Origin: Shinella zoogloeoides
GTDB taxonomy: Bacteria > Pseudomonadota > Alphaproteobacteria > Rhizobiales > Rhizobiaceae
DNA length: 64,000 nt
Assembly (NCBI RefSeq): GCF_003574625.1
Contig: NZ_QNUJ01000001.1
Coordinates: forward strand, 620,001-684,000
Direction of reading: 5' to 3'
The position numbers were made by a program, and so were the translations under genes. Under the pieces are notes generated by a model, which saw nothing but the letters and a program-made list of their open reading frames with translations, did no database searches and was not told the origin of the DNA. The stretch's first letter is position 1. The number at the start of each line of letters is the position of its first letter. This document shows, one piece after another, positions 34,783-44,780 of the stretch.

Positions 34783-35715
34783 TCAGTGCGGTTTGCGCAC
34801 GCTCCTGGCGATGGCTGCCGCCAAGGTCTCGGCGGCCCGCGAGGGCTTGTTGCGTGGATACGCGATGTGGAACATGTCCTCGAAGGTCATGCGCTCGGGT
34901 GCGAGGATCCGCAAACGGCCGTTGCGCACCCATTCCTCGGCGTAATGATCGGGCAGGAAGCCGATATAGGCGCCGGAAAGCAGCAGAAGCAGCGTGCCTT
35001 CCATATGCGGCGTCGCCGCCGCCCAGTTGAAATTGACGCCGCAGATCGTCTCGTTCAGCATATAGGTGCGGCCGGCGAAGGACTGGGCTTCCAGAAGCGC
35101 GTCGGTGAGGTCGGCATCGGGGCGGTCGAAGAGAGGGTGGCCGTCGGCGCAGTAGAGTTTCTGCATTTCCGAAAAGACCGGCTGGCTGCGGACGTTCGGC
35201 ATGACGCTGCCGACCGATGGCATGAGGACGATCTGGTAGGAACCGTTCAGCAGCCCCTGATGCAGGACCTGCGGCGCCGCAACGTCGATCTCCAGATGCA
35301 CGCGCGGCGCTTCCGCGTGAAAGGCGGCGAGGGCACCGGGAAGATTGAGGTCGCGGTTGCTGATCATCGCATCGACCGTGCCGAAGCTGAGATTGCCGGA
35401 AAGCTCGCCCTGCGCCTCGCCGATACGGCTCTGGAATTTCTCCAGCGAGCCGAAAAGCTCGAGTGCCGCGTCATAGACGAGCCGCCCTTCCTCCGTCAGC
35501 TGGAAACCGCCGCGTCCGCGGGTGCACAGGCGCAGGCCGATGCGCTCCTCCAGGTGCCGCATGTGGGTGGAGATGGTCGCTTGCGTCATGCCGAGCGCCG
35601 ATTGCGCGGCGGAAAAGCCGCCATGCTGCACCACCGAGGCGAAGACGCGCAGCAGCCGAAGCTCGGCATCGCCAAGCGACAGATTGAGGACACGGTGCCG
35701 GACCTTGTTGATCAT
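34783..35715 (-). CDS. LysR family transcriptional regulator
   Basis: A 310-residue LysR-type regulator. The N-terminal winged helix (about 17-80) holds LRLLRVFASVVQHGGFSAAQ and MTQATISTHMRHLEERIGL. The rest is the periplasmic-binding-protein-like effector domain (GNLSFGTVDAMISN, then LLNGSYQIVLMPS). It is divergent from the ureohydrolase gene at 35809 across 93 bp, the standard arrangement for a LysR activator of its neighbour. The effector is presumably the substrate or product of that pathway. Confidence 0.92.
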   Translation of the reverse strand: MINKVRHRVLNLSLGDAELRLLRVFASVVQHGGFSAAQSALGMTQATISTHMRHLEERIGLRLCTRGRGGFQLTEEGRLVYDAALELFGSLEKFQSRIGEAQGELSGNLSFGTVDAMISNRDLNLPGALAAFHAEAPRVHLEIDVAAPQVLHQGLLNGSYQIVLMPSVGSVMPNVRSQPVFSEMQKLYCADGHPLFDRPDADLTDALLEAQSFAGRTYMLNETICGVNFNWAAATPHMEGTLLLLLSGAYIGFLPDHYAEEWVRNGRLRILAPERMTFEDMFHIAYPRNKPSRAAETLAAAIARSVRKPH

Positions 35716-35716
35716 T

Positions 35717-35728
35717 CATTGATTAATG
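35717..35728. promoter_or_regulatory. Small dyad in the LysR/ureohydrolase divergent region
   Basis: CATT-GATT-AATG lies within the 93-bp divergent spacer, immediately upstream of the LysR ATG. The AT-rich interrupted dyad fits a LysR contact site, but it is short. Confidence 0.35.
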
Positions 35729-35808
35729 CACAAGTGAACATCCAATCATAGATACTTTTAAACGTTTCGGCCTTTGGCACACTCCTTCGCACCTTTGGAG
35801 GAGGGCAC

Positions 35809-36780
35809 ATGACCAGCAATTCGTATGAGACCGGGCGCCTGAACCTGCCGTTCGTCGGCATCTGCACCTTCGGCAAGTATCCCTACCAGCCGGATTGGGA
35901 CGCTATCGACGCGGATGTCGCGATCCTCGGCGCGCCCTTCGACTGCGGCACGCAGTGGCGCGCCGGCACCCGCTTCGGGCCCCGTTCCATCCGTGAGGCC
36001 TCGACCCTGTTCTCCTTCGGCCATGGCGGCGCCTACGACCACGAGGACGACGTCACCTACCTGCCGAGCGGCGAAGTCTCCATCGTCGATATCGGCGACG
36101 CCGACATCGTGCATACCGACACGATGAAGAGCCATGCCAACATCGAATTCGGCGTGCGCAAGATACTCGAAGCCGGCGCGCTGCCGGTGGTGCTGGGCGG
36201 CGACCACTCGATCAACATTCCCTGCATCAACGCCTTTGCCGAGGACTGCGAGAAGAACGGCCCGATCCACATCGTGCAGATCGACGCCCATCTCGATTTC
36301 GTCGACGAGCGCCACGGCGTCCGCTACGGCCACGGCAACCCGATGCGCCGCGCGGCGGAAAAGCCCTATGTCAGCGGCCTGTCGCAACTCGGCATCCGCA
36401 ACGTCTCCTCCACGGCCAAGGAAGGCTATGAGGATGCGCGCAAAATGGGCTCCGATATCCTGTCCGTGCGCCAGATCCGGGCGCTGGGCACGGAAGGCGT
36501 GGTCGAGCGCATTCCGGCGGGCGCGCGCTACTATGTGACGATCGATATCGACGGCTTCGATCCGTCGATCGCGCCGGGCACGGGCACGCCGTCGCATGGC
36601 GGCTTCATCTATTACGAGGTGCTGGAGATCCTGGCGGCACTGGCCAAGCGCGGCGATATCGTCGGCGTCGACCTGGTCGAGGTCGCGCCCGACTACGACC
36701 ACACCGGAGGCACCGCCATTCTGGCCGCACAGGTTCTCATGAACCTCATCGGCCGCATCATGCACGCCAAAAAACGCTGA
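35809..36780 (+). CDS. Agmatinase/arginase family ureohydrolase
   Basis: A 323-residue dinuclear manganese ureohydrolase that removes urea from a guanidino compound. Metal ligands are all visible: His133 in LGGDHS, Asp159-His161-Asp163 in IDAHLDF, and the aspartates of TIDIDGFDPSIAPGTGTPS near 245. It belongs to the agmatinase/guanidinobutyrase side of the family rather than arginase. GGAGGAGGG precedes the ATG. It is followed by an aldehyde dehydrogenase, NCS1 transporter and alcohol dehydrogenase, so the substrate may be a guanidino acid such as 4-guanidinobutyrate formed from an imported guanidino alcohol. That is inference. Confidence 0.9.
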   Translation: MTSNSYETGRLNLPFVGICTFGKYPYQPDWDAIDADVAILGAPFDCGTQWRAGTRFGPRSIREASTLFSFGHGGAYDHEDDVTYLPSGEVSIVDIGDADIVHTDTMKSHANIEFGVRKILEAGALPVVLGGDHSINIPCINAFAEDCEKNGPIHIVQIDAHLDFVDERHGVRYGHGNPMRRAAEKPYVSGLSQLGIRNVSSTAKEGYEDARKMGSDILSVRQIRALGTEGVVERIPAGARYYVTIDIDGFDPSIAPGTGTPSHGGFIYYEVLEILAALAKRGDIVGVDLVEVAPDYDHTGGTAILAAQVLMNLIGRIMHAKKR

Positions 36781-36838
36781 TCGAACAGGCCCGGGAGAAC
36801 CGGCGCGCCCATGGCGGCCGGCCGGGGAGGAGGAAAGC

Positions 36839-38347
36839 ATGGACTCGGTCGTCCGCAATTATCTGGATCAATACGGCGTCAGCGACGCGACGCGCCGGTT
36901 TCTCGCCAAGCCGCAGAAGATGTTCATCGACGGCGCCTGGGTCGATAGCGCAAACGGCGCGACCTTCGACATCTTCGAGCCGTCGACGGGCGGTCTCGTC
37001 ACCCACGCGCCTTCGGGCACGGCGGATGATCTGGACAGGGCCGTCCGGGCCGCGCGCCGCCAGTTCGACGGCGGTGAATGGCGCCGCCTGAAGCCGCTGG
37101 AGCGGGAGCGGCTGCTGCACCGCCTTGCCGACCTCATCGAGACCCATGGCGACGAACTTGCCGAAATCGAAGCCATCGACATGGGCAAGTCCGTGACCTT
37201 CGCCCGGGAGATCGATATCCAGGGGACGGTCGATACGTTCCGCTATTTCGCCGGCTGGCCCTCCAAGCTGCATGGGCGCACGGTCGAGCCGTCCATTCCC
37301 GGCAACTACCTTGCCTATACCCGCAAGGAACCGCTGGGCGTGGTCGCGGCCATCGTGCCGTGGAACTTTCCGCTGCAGACCATGGCGTGGAAGGTCGCGG
37401 CGGCGCTGGCCGCCGGCTGCACGGTCATCGTCAAGCCGGCGGAGCTGACCTCGCTGTCCACCCTGCGCTTTGCGGAACTGGTCGAGGAGGCCGGCTTCCC
37501 CGATGGCGTCGTCAATATCGTCACGGGCAAGGGCAGCGTCATCGGCGCGGCCATGTCGGCCCATCCCGGCATCAACAAGGTGACCTTCACCGGCTCGACG
37601 CCCGTCGGGCAGGAAGTCGGCCGCACGGCGGTCGGCAATCTCAAGCATGTCACGCTGGAGCTTGGCGGCAAGTCGCCGGTGCTGGTGCTCGACGACGCGG
37701 ATCTGGCGAGCGCCGCCCGCGCGGTGGCAAACGGCGTGTTCTTCAACTCCGGCCAGGTCTGCGATGCCGGCACCCGCGTCTATGTCCAGCGCTCGGTGCA
37801 CGACGCCTTCCTCGACGAGCTGATCGCGGTCACGCGCACGCTGAAACTCGCGCCGGGCCTCGACCGGGATTGCTATATCGGCCCGATGGTCTCGGCCCAG
37901 CAGAAGAAGGTCGTCGCAGGCTATATCGAGGCCGGCCGGCGCGAGGGCGCGAAGCTCGTCCATGGCGGCGCAACTCCGGAAGGTCCGGGTCATTTCATCG
38001 AGCCTGCGATCTTCGCCCATTGCACGCCGGACATGAGCATCGTGCGTGAGGAGATCTTCGGGCCGGTGCTGGTGACAAGCCCGTTCGATACGCTGGAGGA
38101 AGCGGTTTCGCTGGCGAACGACACGCCCTTCGGGCTCGCCGCCGCGATCTATTCGAACGATCTCGCCCGCGTGCACACGCTCATCCCGCAACTGCATGCC
38201 GGTTCGGTCTATGTCAACGCGCATAGCACGATCGATCCTTCCATGCCGTTCGGCGGCTTCAAGGATTCCGGCTTCGGCAAGGATCTCGGGCCGGAACAGC
38301 TCGACTATCTCATGGAGACCAAGGCGGTGTGGATTACGCTGCCATAG
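36839..38347 (+). CDS. NAD-dependent aldehyde dehydrogenase
   Basis: A 502-residue aldehyde dehydrogenase, full length. The catalytic Asn176 (VPWNFPLQ), Glu274 (TLELGGKSP) and nucleophile Cys308 (FFNSGQVCDAG) are all present, and FTGSTPVGQEV near 250 is the coenzyme loop. It is close to the betaine-aldehyde/phenylacetaldehyde dehydrogenase group. GGGGAGGAGG precedes the ATG. Next to a BetA-like alcohol dehydrogenase (40099) it most likely oxidises the aldehyde that enzyme makes. The product could then be hydrolysed by the ureohydrolase. Confidence 0.92.
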   Translation: MDSVVRNYLDQYGVSDATRRFLAKPQKMFIDGAWVDSANGATFDIFEPSTGGLVTHAPSGTADDLDRAVRAARRQFDGGEWRRLKPLERERLLHRLADLIETHGDELAEIEAIDMGKSVTFAREIDIQGTVDTFRYFAGWPSKLHGRTVEPSIPGNYLAYTRKEPLGVVAAIVPWNFPLQTMAWKVAAALAAGCTVIVKPAELTSLSTLRFAELVEEAGFPDGVVNIVTGKGSVIGAAMSAHPGINKVTFTGSTPVGQEVGRTAVGNLKHVTLELGGKSPVLVLDDADLASAARAVANGVFFNSGQVCDAGTRVYVQRSVHDAFLDELIAVTRTLKLAPGLDRDCYIGPMVSAQQKKVVAGYIEAGRREGAKLVHGGATPEGPGHFIEPAIFAHCTPDMSIVREEIFGPVLVTSPFDTLEEAVSLANDTPFGLAAAIYSNDLARVHTLIPQLHAGSVYVNAHSTIDPSMPFGGFKDSGFGKDLGPEQLDYLMETKAVWITLP

Positions 38348-38458
38348 ATCCAGCCGGCCGCCGCCCATGGGCGGCCGCCTCACGACCATCGGCGGCCGAT
38401 GGAGCCGCCTTTCATCGCGGAAAGACGCCCAAGGCGCGACGCGAAAGGGGAACCGAAC

Positions 38459-38626
38459 ATGGAAAACGATATCGCCTGGCAGAACGAACTGGCGCGCCGC
38501 GCCCGCATCTACGAGGACATCGAGGCGGGGCATCGCTTCGAGGGCACGATGACCGTCATCGACTATGCCTGCATGATGGCGCTGACGCTCGTGCTGGTCG
38601 TCGCCTTCTGGGTCTGGGGAGGCTGA
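38459..38626 (+). CDS. Small single-helix membrane protein beside NCS1 transporter
   Basis: A 55-residue protein: a charged N-terminal half (NDIAWQNELARRARIYEDIE) and one transmembrane helix at about 34-53 (YACMMALTLVLVVAFWVWGG). An AAAGGGGAA ribosome site lies upstream, and its stop is one base before the NCS1 start, so the two are co-translated. It looks like an accessory subunit of the transporter or a small regulator of it. I do not recognise a named family. In-frame upstream codons exist to 38399 but have no ribosome site. Confidence 0.7.
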   Translation: MENDIAWQNELARRARIYEDIEAGHRFEGTMTVIDYACMMALTLVLVVAFWVWGG

Positions 38627-38627
38627 C

Positions 38628-40091
38628 ATGACCGATCACGTCAGCCAGGGCGGCTTTGCCATCGCCGAAACCGAACGGGCGGAAGCCGAGCGCAACCGTG
38701 CCGCCGCCGAGCGGGGCGATGCGCCGCTGCTTCCCTCCGAGCGTCTATGGGGCTTCTGGGAGTTCACCTACGCCAATTCGGCGCTTGCCATCGCCACCTG
38801 GGCCTTCCTGATCGGCGGGTCGGTCGGTCTCTTCGTCGGGCCCAAGGAGGGCATCGCCGCCATCATCATGGGCAATATCGTCGGCGTCATGCTGACGGCC
38901 CTTTCCACCACGCCGCTTTCCGGCCGCTACGGCATCGAGCAGTTCATCGCCCTGCGAAGCCAGTTCGGCTATAATGGCAGCCGCATCGTCTACGTGCTCG
39001 CCGTGGTCATTCTCACCATGGGCTGGCTTGCCGTGCTTGCGATGATGTTCGGCCGGTCGATCGACGGGCTGACGGCGCTGAGCGCCGGCGAGGCGGCCAA
39101 TCCCACCGGCATCAAGATGATCGTCGCCGCCGTCGGCGCCATTCTCGTCACCTGGTTCATCGTCGCGAAGGGGCCGACCTCGATCAAGTTCTTCAACATG
39201 GTCGTCTCGCCCGCGCTGGTGATCCTGATGATCGTGATGCTGTACCTTATCCTCCAGCATCGTTCCTTCTCCGAATTGCTGGCGATGCCCGCGCTCGCCC
39301 CGCCCTTCGAGGACAACACGCTCAACTTCATCATCGCCGTGGAGGTCAACCTTGCCGCCGGCTTCTCCTGGTGGCCCTATATCGGCAACCTGGCTCGCCT
39401 GACGAAGAACGAACGCACGGCCTTCTGGCCCAACGTCGTCGGCATCTTCGGGGCGGCGGCTCTCGGTGAGATCGTCGGCCTGCTTGCCGCCGTCGCACTC
39501 GGCGACAGCGACCCGACGATCTGGATGACCAAGATCGCAGGTCCCGTCATCGGTATCATCGCGCTGCTCTTCGTCGCCTTCGCCAACATGACCTCGATGG
39601 CCAATATCCTCTACACCTCCATCGTCGGCCTGCGGCAGGTGGGCACGGCGTCGATCCGCGCCATCTCCTGGGGGGCGATCCTCTTCCTGTTCTGCATCAT
39701 CCCGCTCGGCCTCGTGGTCTTCTATCCGCAGATGTACGACGGCTTCTTCATCTTCCTCGTCTGGACCTCGGCGCTGAATTCCGCGCTCGCCGGCATCGGC
39801 ATCGCCGACTACTTCTTCCTGCGCCGCCAGAAGCTCGACATGCGTAGCCTGCATGGCCCGCAGGAAAACGGTCCCTACCGGTTCTGGGGTGGCTTCAACC
39901 CGATCGGCCTCTTCGCGCTTGCCATCGGCTTCGGCGTCTACGTGCTCGTCTTCAATCCGCAGACGCTCGCGAGCCTGCCGGTCTTCAAATACCTCACCGC
40001 CTCCGTGCCCTCCTGCCTTGCGGCCGGCACGGTTCACTATGTCCTGACCCGGCTCTTCGCCCGCGGGCGCGGCTGGGGCCTCTACCCGTAA
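38628..40091 (+). CDS. NCS1 family nucleobase/cation symporter
   Basis: A 487-residue transporter with about twelve helices, resembling cytosine/purine permeases and allantoin- or hydantoin-type NCS1 members ([85 protein letters not shown]). It should import a nitrogen-rich cation or heterocycle by cation symport. The presence of ureohydrolase and dehydrogenase genes on both sides points to a guanidino or amino-alcohol substrate rather than a nucleobase. It sits one base behind the small membrane protein. Confidence 0.88.
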   Translation: MTDHVSQGGFAIAETERAEAERNRAAAERGDAPLLPSERLWGFWEFTYANSALAIATWAFLIGGSVGLFVGPKEGIAAIIMGNIVGVMLTALSTTPLSGRYGIEQFIALRSQFGYNGSRIVYVLAVVILTMGWLAVLAMMFGRSIDGLTALSAGEAANPTGIKMIVAAVGAILVTWFIVAKGPTSIKFFNMVVSPALVILMIVMLYLILQHRSFSELLAMPALAPPFEDNTLNFIIAVEVNLAAGFSWWPYIGNLARLTKNERTAFWPNVVGIFGAAALGEIVGLLAAVALGDSDPTIWMTKIAGPVIGIIALLFVAFANMTSMANILYTSIVGLRQVGTASIRAISWGAILFLFCIIPLGLVVFYPQMYDGFFIFLVWTSALNSALAGIGIADYFFLRRQKLDMRSLHGPQENGPYRFWGGFNPIGLFALAIGFGVYVLVFNPQTLASLPVFKYLTASVPSCLAAGTVHYVLTRLFARGRGWGLYP

Positions 40092-40098
40092 CCTCTGG

Positions 40099-41796
40099 AT
40101 GACCGCCATGACCGAGACCTACGACTACATCATCATCGGCGCCGGATCGGCCGGCTGCGTGCTTGCCAACCGTCTTTCGGAGGACCCGGCCACCAGGGTT
40201 CTGGTTCTCGAATATGGCGGCAGCGACAAGTCGATCTTCATCCAGATGCCGACGGCGCTGTCCATTCCGATGAACGGTACCAAGTACAACTGGAAATACA
40301 TGACCCTGCCGGAGCCGGGCCTCGACGGCCGGCAGGTGCATTGCCCGCGTGGAAAAGTCATCGGCGGCTCTTCCTCGATCAACGGGCTCGTCTACATGCG
40401 CGGCAATGCGCGTGACTTCGACGAGTGGGAGGAACTGGGCGCGCGCGGCTGGCGCTATGCCAATTGCCTGCCCTATTTCCAGCGGGCCGAAAGCTGGCAG
40501 GACGGCAGCGATGCTTATCGCGGTGCCGACGGCCCGCTCGCCACCAATGCCGGCAACAAGATGAAGAACCCGCTCTACAAGGCCTTCGTCGATGCCGGGC
40601 ACGAGGCGGGATACATCACCACGAACGATCCGAACGGCCATATGCAGGAGGGCTTCGGCCCCATGCACATGACCGTCAAGGACGGCGTGCGCTGGTCGAC
40701 GGCCAACGCCTACCTGAAGCCGGCGATGAGCCGGCCGAACCTCAGGGTCGTCACCCACGCCATGACGCGGCGCGTGCTGCTGGAAGGCAAGCGCGCCGTC
40801 GGTGTCGAATACGAACTGGCCGGCGGCGAGCGCATCGTGGCGAAGGCCAGCCGCGAGGTTCTGATCTCCTCCGGCCCGATCGGCTCGCCGCATCTCCTGC
40901 AGCGCTCCGGCATCGGCCCGGCCGCCGTGCTGCGGAAGGCGGGCGTCGCGGTGCTGCATGATCTGCCGGGCGTCGGCGAGAACCTGCAGGATCATTCCGA
41001 GGTCTATATCCAGTATGCCTGCAAGGAGCCGATCACGCTGAACGGCAAGATGGGGCTGCTGAGCCGCGCCATGATCGGCGCGGAGTGGCTGCTGTTCAAG
41101 AAAGGCCTTTCGGTCTCCAACCATTTCGAGAGCGGCGGCTTCATCCGTTCCGATGCGTCGCTGCAATGGCCGGATATCCAGTTCCACTTCCTGCCAGCCG
41201 CCATGCGCTACGACGGCAAGAAACCGCTCGACGGGCACGGCTTCATGGTGCTGACCGGCCCGAACAAGCCGAAGAGTCGCGGCCATGTGCGCCTGCGCTC
41301 GCCGGAGGCGCACGAGCAGCCGGATATCCTCTTCAACTATCTCGACCGCGAGGAGGACCGCGAAGGCTTCCGCCGCTGCCTGCGGCTTACCCGCGAGATC
41401 ATCGCCCAGCCGGCCTTCGACCGGTTCCGCGGCGAGGAGATCGCGCCGGGCAAGGATGTGCGCAGCAATGACGAGATCGACGCCTGGGTGCGCGAGACCA
41501 TGGAGAGCACCTATCATCCCTGTGGCTCCTGCCGCATGGGCGAGGACGCCATGGCGGTCGTCGACAGCGACCTCAAGGTGCGCGGCCTCGAAGGGCTGCG
41601 GGTGATCGACAGCTCCGTCTTCCCGGCCGAGCCGAATGCGAACCTCAACGCGCCGACCATCATGCTGGCCGAACGTGCCTCGGATATCGTGCGCGGCAAG
41701 CCGCTGCTCGCCGCCTCGAATGCGGAGGTCGGTGTTGCGCCCGGTGTTGGCACGACCCAGCGCAGCGGCTCGCCGGTGCGTACCCTGCAGCATTGA
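40099..41796 (+). CDS. GMC alcohol dehydrogenase, BetA (choline dehydrogenase)-like
   Basis: A 565-residue FAD protein whose order and wording of motifs follow choline dehydrogenase Bet[85 protein letters not shown] and [17 protein letters not shown] with the catalytic His. It differs from the GMC enzyme at 27303. The ATG at 40099 or 40108 could be used; neither has a strong ribosome site. It likely oxidises a cationic or guanidino alcohol to the aldehyde taken up by the dehydrogenase at 36839. Confidence 0.9.
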   Translation: MTAMTETYDYIIIGAGSAGCVLANRLSEDPATRVLVLEYGGSDKSIFIQMPTALSIPMNGTKYNWKYMTLPEPGLDGRQVHCPRGKVIGGSSSINGLVYMRGNARDFDEWEELGARGWRYANCLPYFQRAESWQDGSDAYRGADGPLATNAGNKMKNPLYKAFVDAGHEAGYITTNDPNGHMQEGFGPMHMTVKDGVRWSTANAYLKPAMSRPNLRVVTHAMTRRVLLEGKRAVGVEYELAGGERIVAKASREVLISSGPIGSPHLLQRSGIGPAAVLRKAGVAVLHDLPGVGENLQDHSEVYIQYACKEPITLNGKMGLLSRAMIGAEWLLFKKGLSVSNHFESGGFIRSDASLQWPDIQFHFLPAAMRYDGKKPLDGHGFMVLTGPNKPKSRGHVRLRSPEAHEQPDILFNYLDREEDREGFRRCLRLTREIIAQPAFDRFRGEEIAPGKDVRSNDEIDAWVRETMESTYHPCGSCRMGEDAMAVVDSDLKVRGLEGLRVIDSSVFPAEPNANLNAPTIMLAERASDIVRGKPLLAASNAEVGVAPGVGTTQRSGSPVRTLQH

Positions 41797-41953
41797 GGGG
41801 ATCAACGATGCCGCGGGTGATAGGACATGTTGTTGCCCGGCGGGAACGGGAAGACCCGGAGGAACGGCACGATTGGGCGCTCTTCATAGAGGCCCTGTTT
41901 CGTGGCCTGCAGGCCCGCTTCGCCATCTGGTCCTCGCGGATTCACGGGGGGCA
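41797..41953. other. Gap between convergent GMC and MocR genes
   Basis: About 157 bases with no convincing gene. A 60-codon frame from ATG 41808 runs into the MocR 3' end on the opposite strand. It lacks a ribosome site and recognisable similarity, so I leave it uncalled. Confidence 0.4.
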
Positions 41954-43435
41954 TTATCGGGAAAGAGCCTCTGCGAGGCGCCCGAGATAGGGCTTCATCC
42001 GTTCGGCGGGCACGCCGGCATAGCCGAGGATGAGCGCACCAGGCTTTGGGATCGCGACGGTGTAATCGGAGAGCGGGTAGCATTGCAGGCCCGCTTCGAG
42101 AACATCGCGGCGAACGGCGCTGTCCTCCCGTTCGCTCGAAAGCCAGGCAAGCGCGTTGAGACCGCTTTCGGAACAGTCGATGCGGGCGAGCCCGGCGAGC
42201 GCGGCTTGACCCGCCTCCAGAAAGGCTTCGCGGCGCTCCGAATAAAGGCTGCGCATGCGGCGTAGATGGCTGGCGAAGTGGCCTCCGCCGATGAATTCTG
42301 CGAGCACGAGCTGGGTTTCCACGGGCACGCTTCGATTGATCAGGCCCGAAAGGTTGCGGAAGGTATCGACAAGCCGCGGCGGCAGCACGAGATAGCCTAC
42401 GCGCACCCCGGGATAAAGTGCCTTGCTGAAGCTTCCGGCGTAGATGACGCGGTCATGGCCGTCGATGGAACGCATCGAGGGCAGCGGGGCACCGTCGTAG
42501 CGGAACTCGCTGTCATAGTCGTCCTCGATAATCCAGGCATCGTTCATCCGTGCCCATTCGAGAAGCGCGAGCCGGCGCGGAAGCGAAAGCGTCACGCCGA
42601 GCGGATGGTGCCGTGAGGGCATGACGAAGGCGATCCGTGCATCCGGATAGCGCATCGCCGCACCGGCGACGTCCATGCCTTCGCTGTCGACATCGGCAAG
42701 GCACATCCGGAAGCCAAGCGTATGGAAGAGGTTGTAGGCGGTGACAGGGCCAGGATCCTCGAACCAGATGCCGTCACCCGGATCGGCCAGCGCGAGCACC
42801 GCGAGCGTGAAGGCCGCGTGCCCGCCGGGTGTGATGACAATCTGCTCGGGATCGCAAGGGTCGTGCCGATGCACGGCGAGATATTCGGCGATCCGCTGGC
42901 GCAGAATGAGTTCGCCGCCAAGATCGCCATAGCCAAGCGCGGCCACCCTGCCGCCGCGCGTCACCGAATTCCAGCATTTGCGCCACAGTGCAAAGGGAAA
43001 GCGGTCGATAGCCGGTCGGTTGGGAAGGAAGGGCATCGCCTCGAACTGGCCGATATCGGCCGACATCTGCCGGGAGAGAGTGCCGATCCGCGACAGCCGG
43101 AGCGGCAGCGTATCGGGTGCATTGGCCACGGGTTTGCGCCTGTACGGTCTTGCCGCCGGTGTCGGCAGGGCGGCAGAGACGAAGGTGCCGGCTCCCTGGC
43201 GCGCCTCGAGATATCCCTCGGCTTTCAGGTTCTCCAGCACGCGCACCAGCGTCTGGCGTGACAGGCCGAGCTCCTCGCAGAGAATGCGGCTTGCCGGCAG
43301 GCGCGTGCCTGCACGCAGATATCCCTTGAGGATCGCCTGGCGCAACTGGTCCTGCACCTGCCGGAATTTCGGGACGGCCGCCGCCGCATCCAGGCGAAGG
43401 AAAGGCAAGATCGGGCCTTCGAACTGCTTGGCCAT
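41954..43435 (-). CDS. MocR/PdxR-type regulator (GntR HTH fused to aminotransferase domain)
   Basis: A 493-residue MocR protein. The N-terminal GntR winged helix (about 15-85: VQDQLRQAILKGYLRAGTRL, SRQTLVRVLENLKAEGYL) is joined by a linker to a fold-type I aminotransferase domain with the PLP-binding Lys in AGSFSKALYPGVRVGY and DDYDSEFRYDG. The ATG at 43435 has ACGAGG upstream; 20 further codons upstream are AT-rich and lack a site. It may regulate the GMC/ureohydrolase cluster convergent to it or the transporter divergent at 43656. MocR itself is named after rhizopine genes of Sinorhizobium. Confidence 0.92.
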   Translation of the reverse strand: MAKQFEGPILPFLRLDAAAAVPKFRQVQDQLRQAILKGYLRAGTRLPASRILCEELGLSRQTLVRVLENLKAEGYLEARQGAGTFVSAALPTPAARPYRRKPVANAPDTLPLRLSRIGTLSRQMSADIGQFEAMPFLPNRPAIDRFPFALWRKCWNSVTRGGRVAALGYGDLGGELILRQRIAEYLAVHRHDPCDPEQIVITPGGHAAFTLAVLALADPGDGIWFEDPGPVTAYNLFHTLGFRMCLADVDSEGMDVAGAAMRYPDARIAFVMPSRHHPLGVTLSLPRRLALLEWARMNDAWIIEDDYDSEFRYDGAPLPSMRSIDGHDRVIYAGSFSKALYPGVRVGYLVLPPRLVDTFRNLSGLINRSVPVETQLVLAEFIGGGHFASHLRRMRSLYSERREAFLEAGQAALAGLARIDCSESGLNALAWLSSEREDSAVRRDVLEAGLQCYPLSDYTVAIPKPGALILGYAGVPAERMKPYLGRLAEALSR

Positions 43436-43655
43436 GGCGACCTCGTAAATTGGTACAATCAAAAGCACAATAATGGACATTTTATTGTTGTCCAATTGTT
43501 ACATGCTCCATCTACACGAAACGCACCGATGCAGCCCCCGGGACGCAGACAGAGTGCGGGGGAACCGGAATACGCGGCGGCACTGCGGCCCATTGCCAGG
43601 GCCGGCCAGTAGCCAGCGACCACCAATTGTCGAAGATGCCAAACAGGAGGAATTC
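43436..43655. promoter_or_regulatory. MocR/transporter divergent region with dyads
   Basis: 220 bases of lower GC. Visible elements are ATTG-GTA-CAAT (43449-43459) and TGGACA-N9-TGTCCA (43474-43494), the latter followed by CAATTG. These AT-rich repeats near the MocR start are candidate MocR sites. The AGGAGG of the binding-protein gene is at 43645-43650. Confidence 0.5.
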
Positions 43656-44774
43656 ATGAAGAAGCACCTATCCCACACCGTCCGCTCGACGTTCGTCTCC
43701 ACGCTCGCCATTGCTGCTGCGCTACCGGGCCTTGCCCGCGCCGAAGCGCCCCAGGAACTCATCGATGCAGCCAAGAAAGAGGGCATGCTGACGGTCATCG
43801 CGTTGCCGCACGACTGGTGCAACTACGGCGAAGTCATCGAAGGCTTCAAGGCGAAGTATGCAGGCATCACCGTCAATGAGCTGAATCCCGACGCCGGCAC
43901 GGCTGACGAGCTGGAAGCGATCCGTTCCAACAAGGGCAATACGGGCTCGCAGGCTCCTGACGTTGTGGACCTTGGCCTCGCCTTTGCGCCGGCTGCCACG
44001 AAGGAAGGTCTGCTGCAGCCCTACAAGGTGGCGACCTGGGACGAAATTCCCGACAACATCAAGGATGCGGACGGCAACTGGTACGGCGATTACTACGGCG
44101 TCATGGCCTTCGGCATCAACAAGGACCTGATCCAGACCTCGCCGGCCGACTGGTCCGATCTTACCAAGGCTGAATATTCCGGTTCGGTCGCACTAACCGG
44201 CGATCCGCGTTCCTCCGCACAGGCGATCCTCGCCCTGATGTCGGCCGGCATTTCGCGCGGCGCAGAACCAGGTGCGGAATCCGGCAGGAAGGGGCTGGAA
44301 CTCTTCGCCGAACTGAACAAGGCCGGCAATTTCGTGCCCGTCCTCGGCAAGGCCGGAACCATCGCGCAGGGCCAGACGCCGATCATCGCGGCCTGGGACT
44401 ACAACCTGCTCGCCTGGCGCGATGCGCTGAACGGCAACCCGCCGATGGATGTCATCGTGCCGAAGACGGGCGTGGTCGCCGGCGTCTATGTGCAGGCCAT
44501 CTCGGCCTATGCGCCGCACCCGAACGCGGCCAAGCTCTGGATGGAGTATCTTTACTCTGACGAGGGGCAGATCGGCTGGCTGAAGGGCTACTGCCATCCC
44601 GCCCGCTTCAACGCCATGCTGAAGGCGGGGAAGTTCCCCCAGGACCTGCTCGACAAGCTGCCGCCGGCCGAAGCCTACGAAAAGGCGGCCTTCCCGAGCG
44701 TCGAGGCGCTTGACGCCAACAAGGGCGCGATCATCGAAGGCTGGGACAAGGTCGTCGGCGCCAACGTGAAGTAA
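43656..44774 (+). CDS. Iron/AfuA-type periplasmic binding protein (system 1)
   Basis: A 372-residue family 1 binding protein. A signal peptide ends near GLARA (residue 31), then EAPQELIDAAKKEGMLTVIALP, GFKAKYAGITVNELNPDAG and PDVVDLGLAFAPAA follow. The fold belongs to the ferric-ion/putrescine/phosphonate group, in which AfuA of Pasteurellaceae and enterics binds hexose phosphates, not iron. I see no Tyr-Tyr iron-binding pair near the C-terminus. AGGAGG lies 6 bases before the ATG. The operon continues with two permeases, ATPase, isomerase and a phosphatase, which favours a phosphorylated organic ligand. Confidence 0.85.
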   Translation: MKKHLSHTVRSTFVSTLAIAAALPGLARAEAPQELIDAAKKEGMLTVIALPHDWCNYGEVIEGFKAKYAGITVNELNPDAGTADELEAIRSNKGNTGSQAPDVVDLGLAFAPAATKEGLLQPYKVATWDEIPDNIKDADGNWYGDYYGVMAFGINKDLIQTSPADWSDLTKAEYSGSVALTGDPRSSAQAILALMSAGISRGAEPGAESGRKGLELFAELNKAGNFVPVLGKAGTIAQGQTPIIAAWDYNLLAWRDALNGNPPMDVIVPKTGVVAGVYVQAISAYAPHPNAAKLWMEYLYSDEGQIGWLKGYCHPARFNAMLKAGKFPQDLLDKLPPAEAYEKAAFPSVEALDANKGAIIEGWDKVVGANVK

Positions 44775-44780
44775 CAGACC

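Noticed and set aside
41808-41990. 60-codon plus-strand frame between GMC and MocR genes
   Set aside because: No ribosome site, no recognisable similarity, and it overlaps the MocR 3' end.
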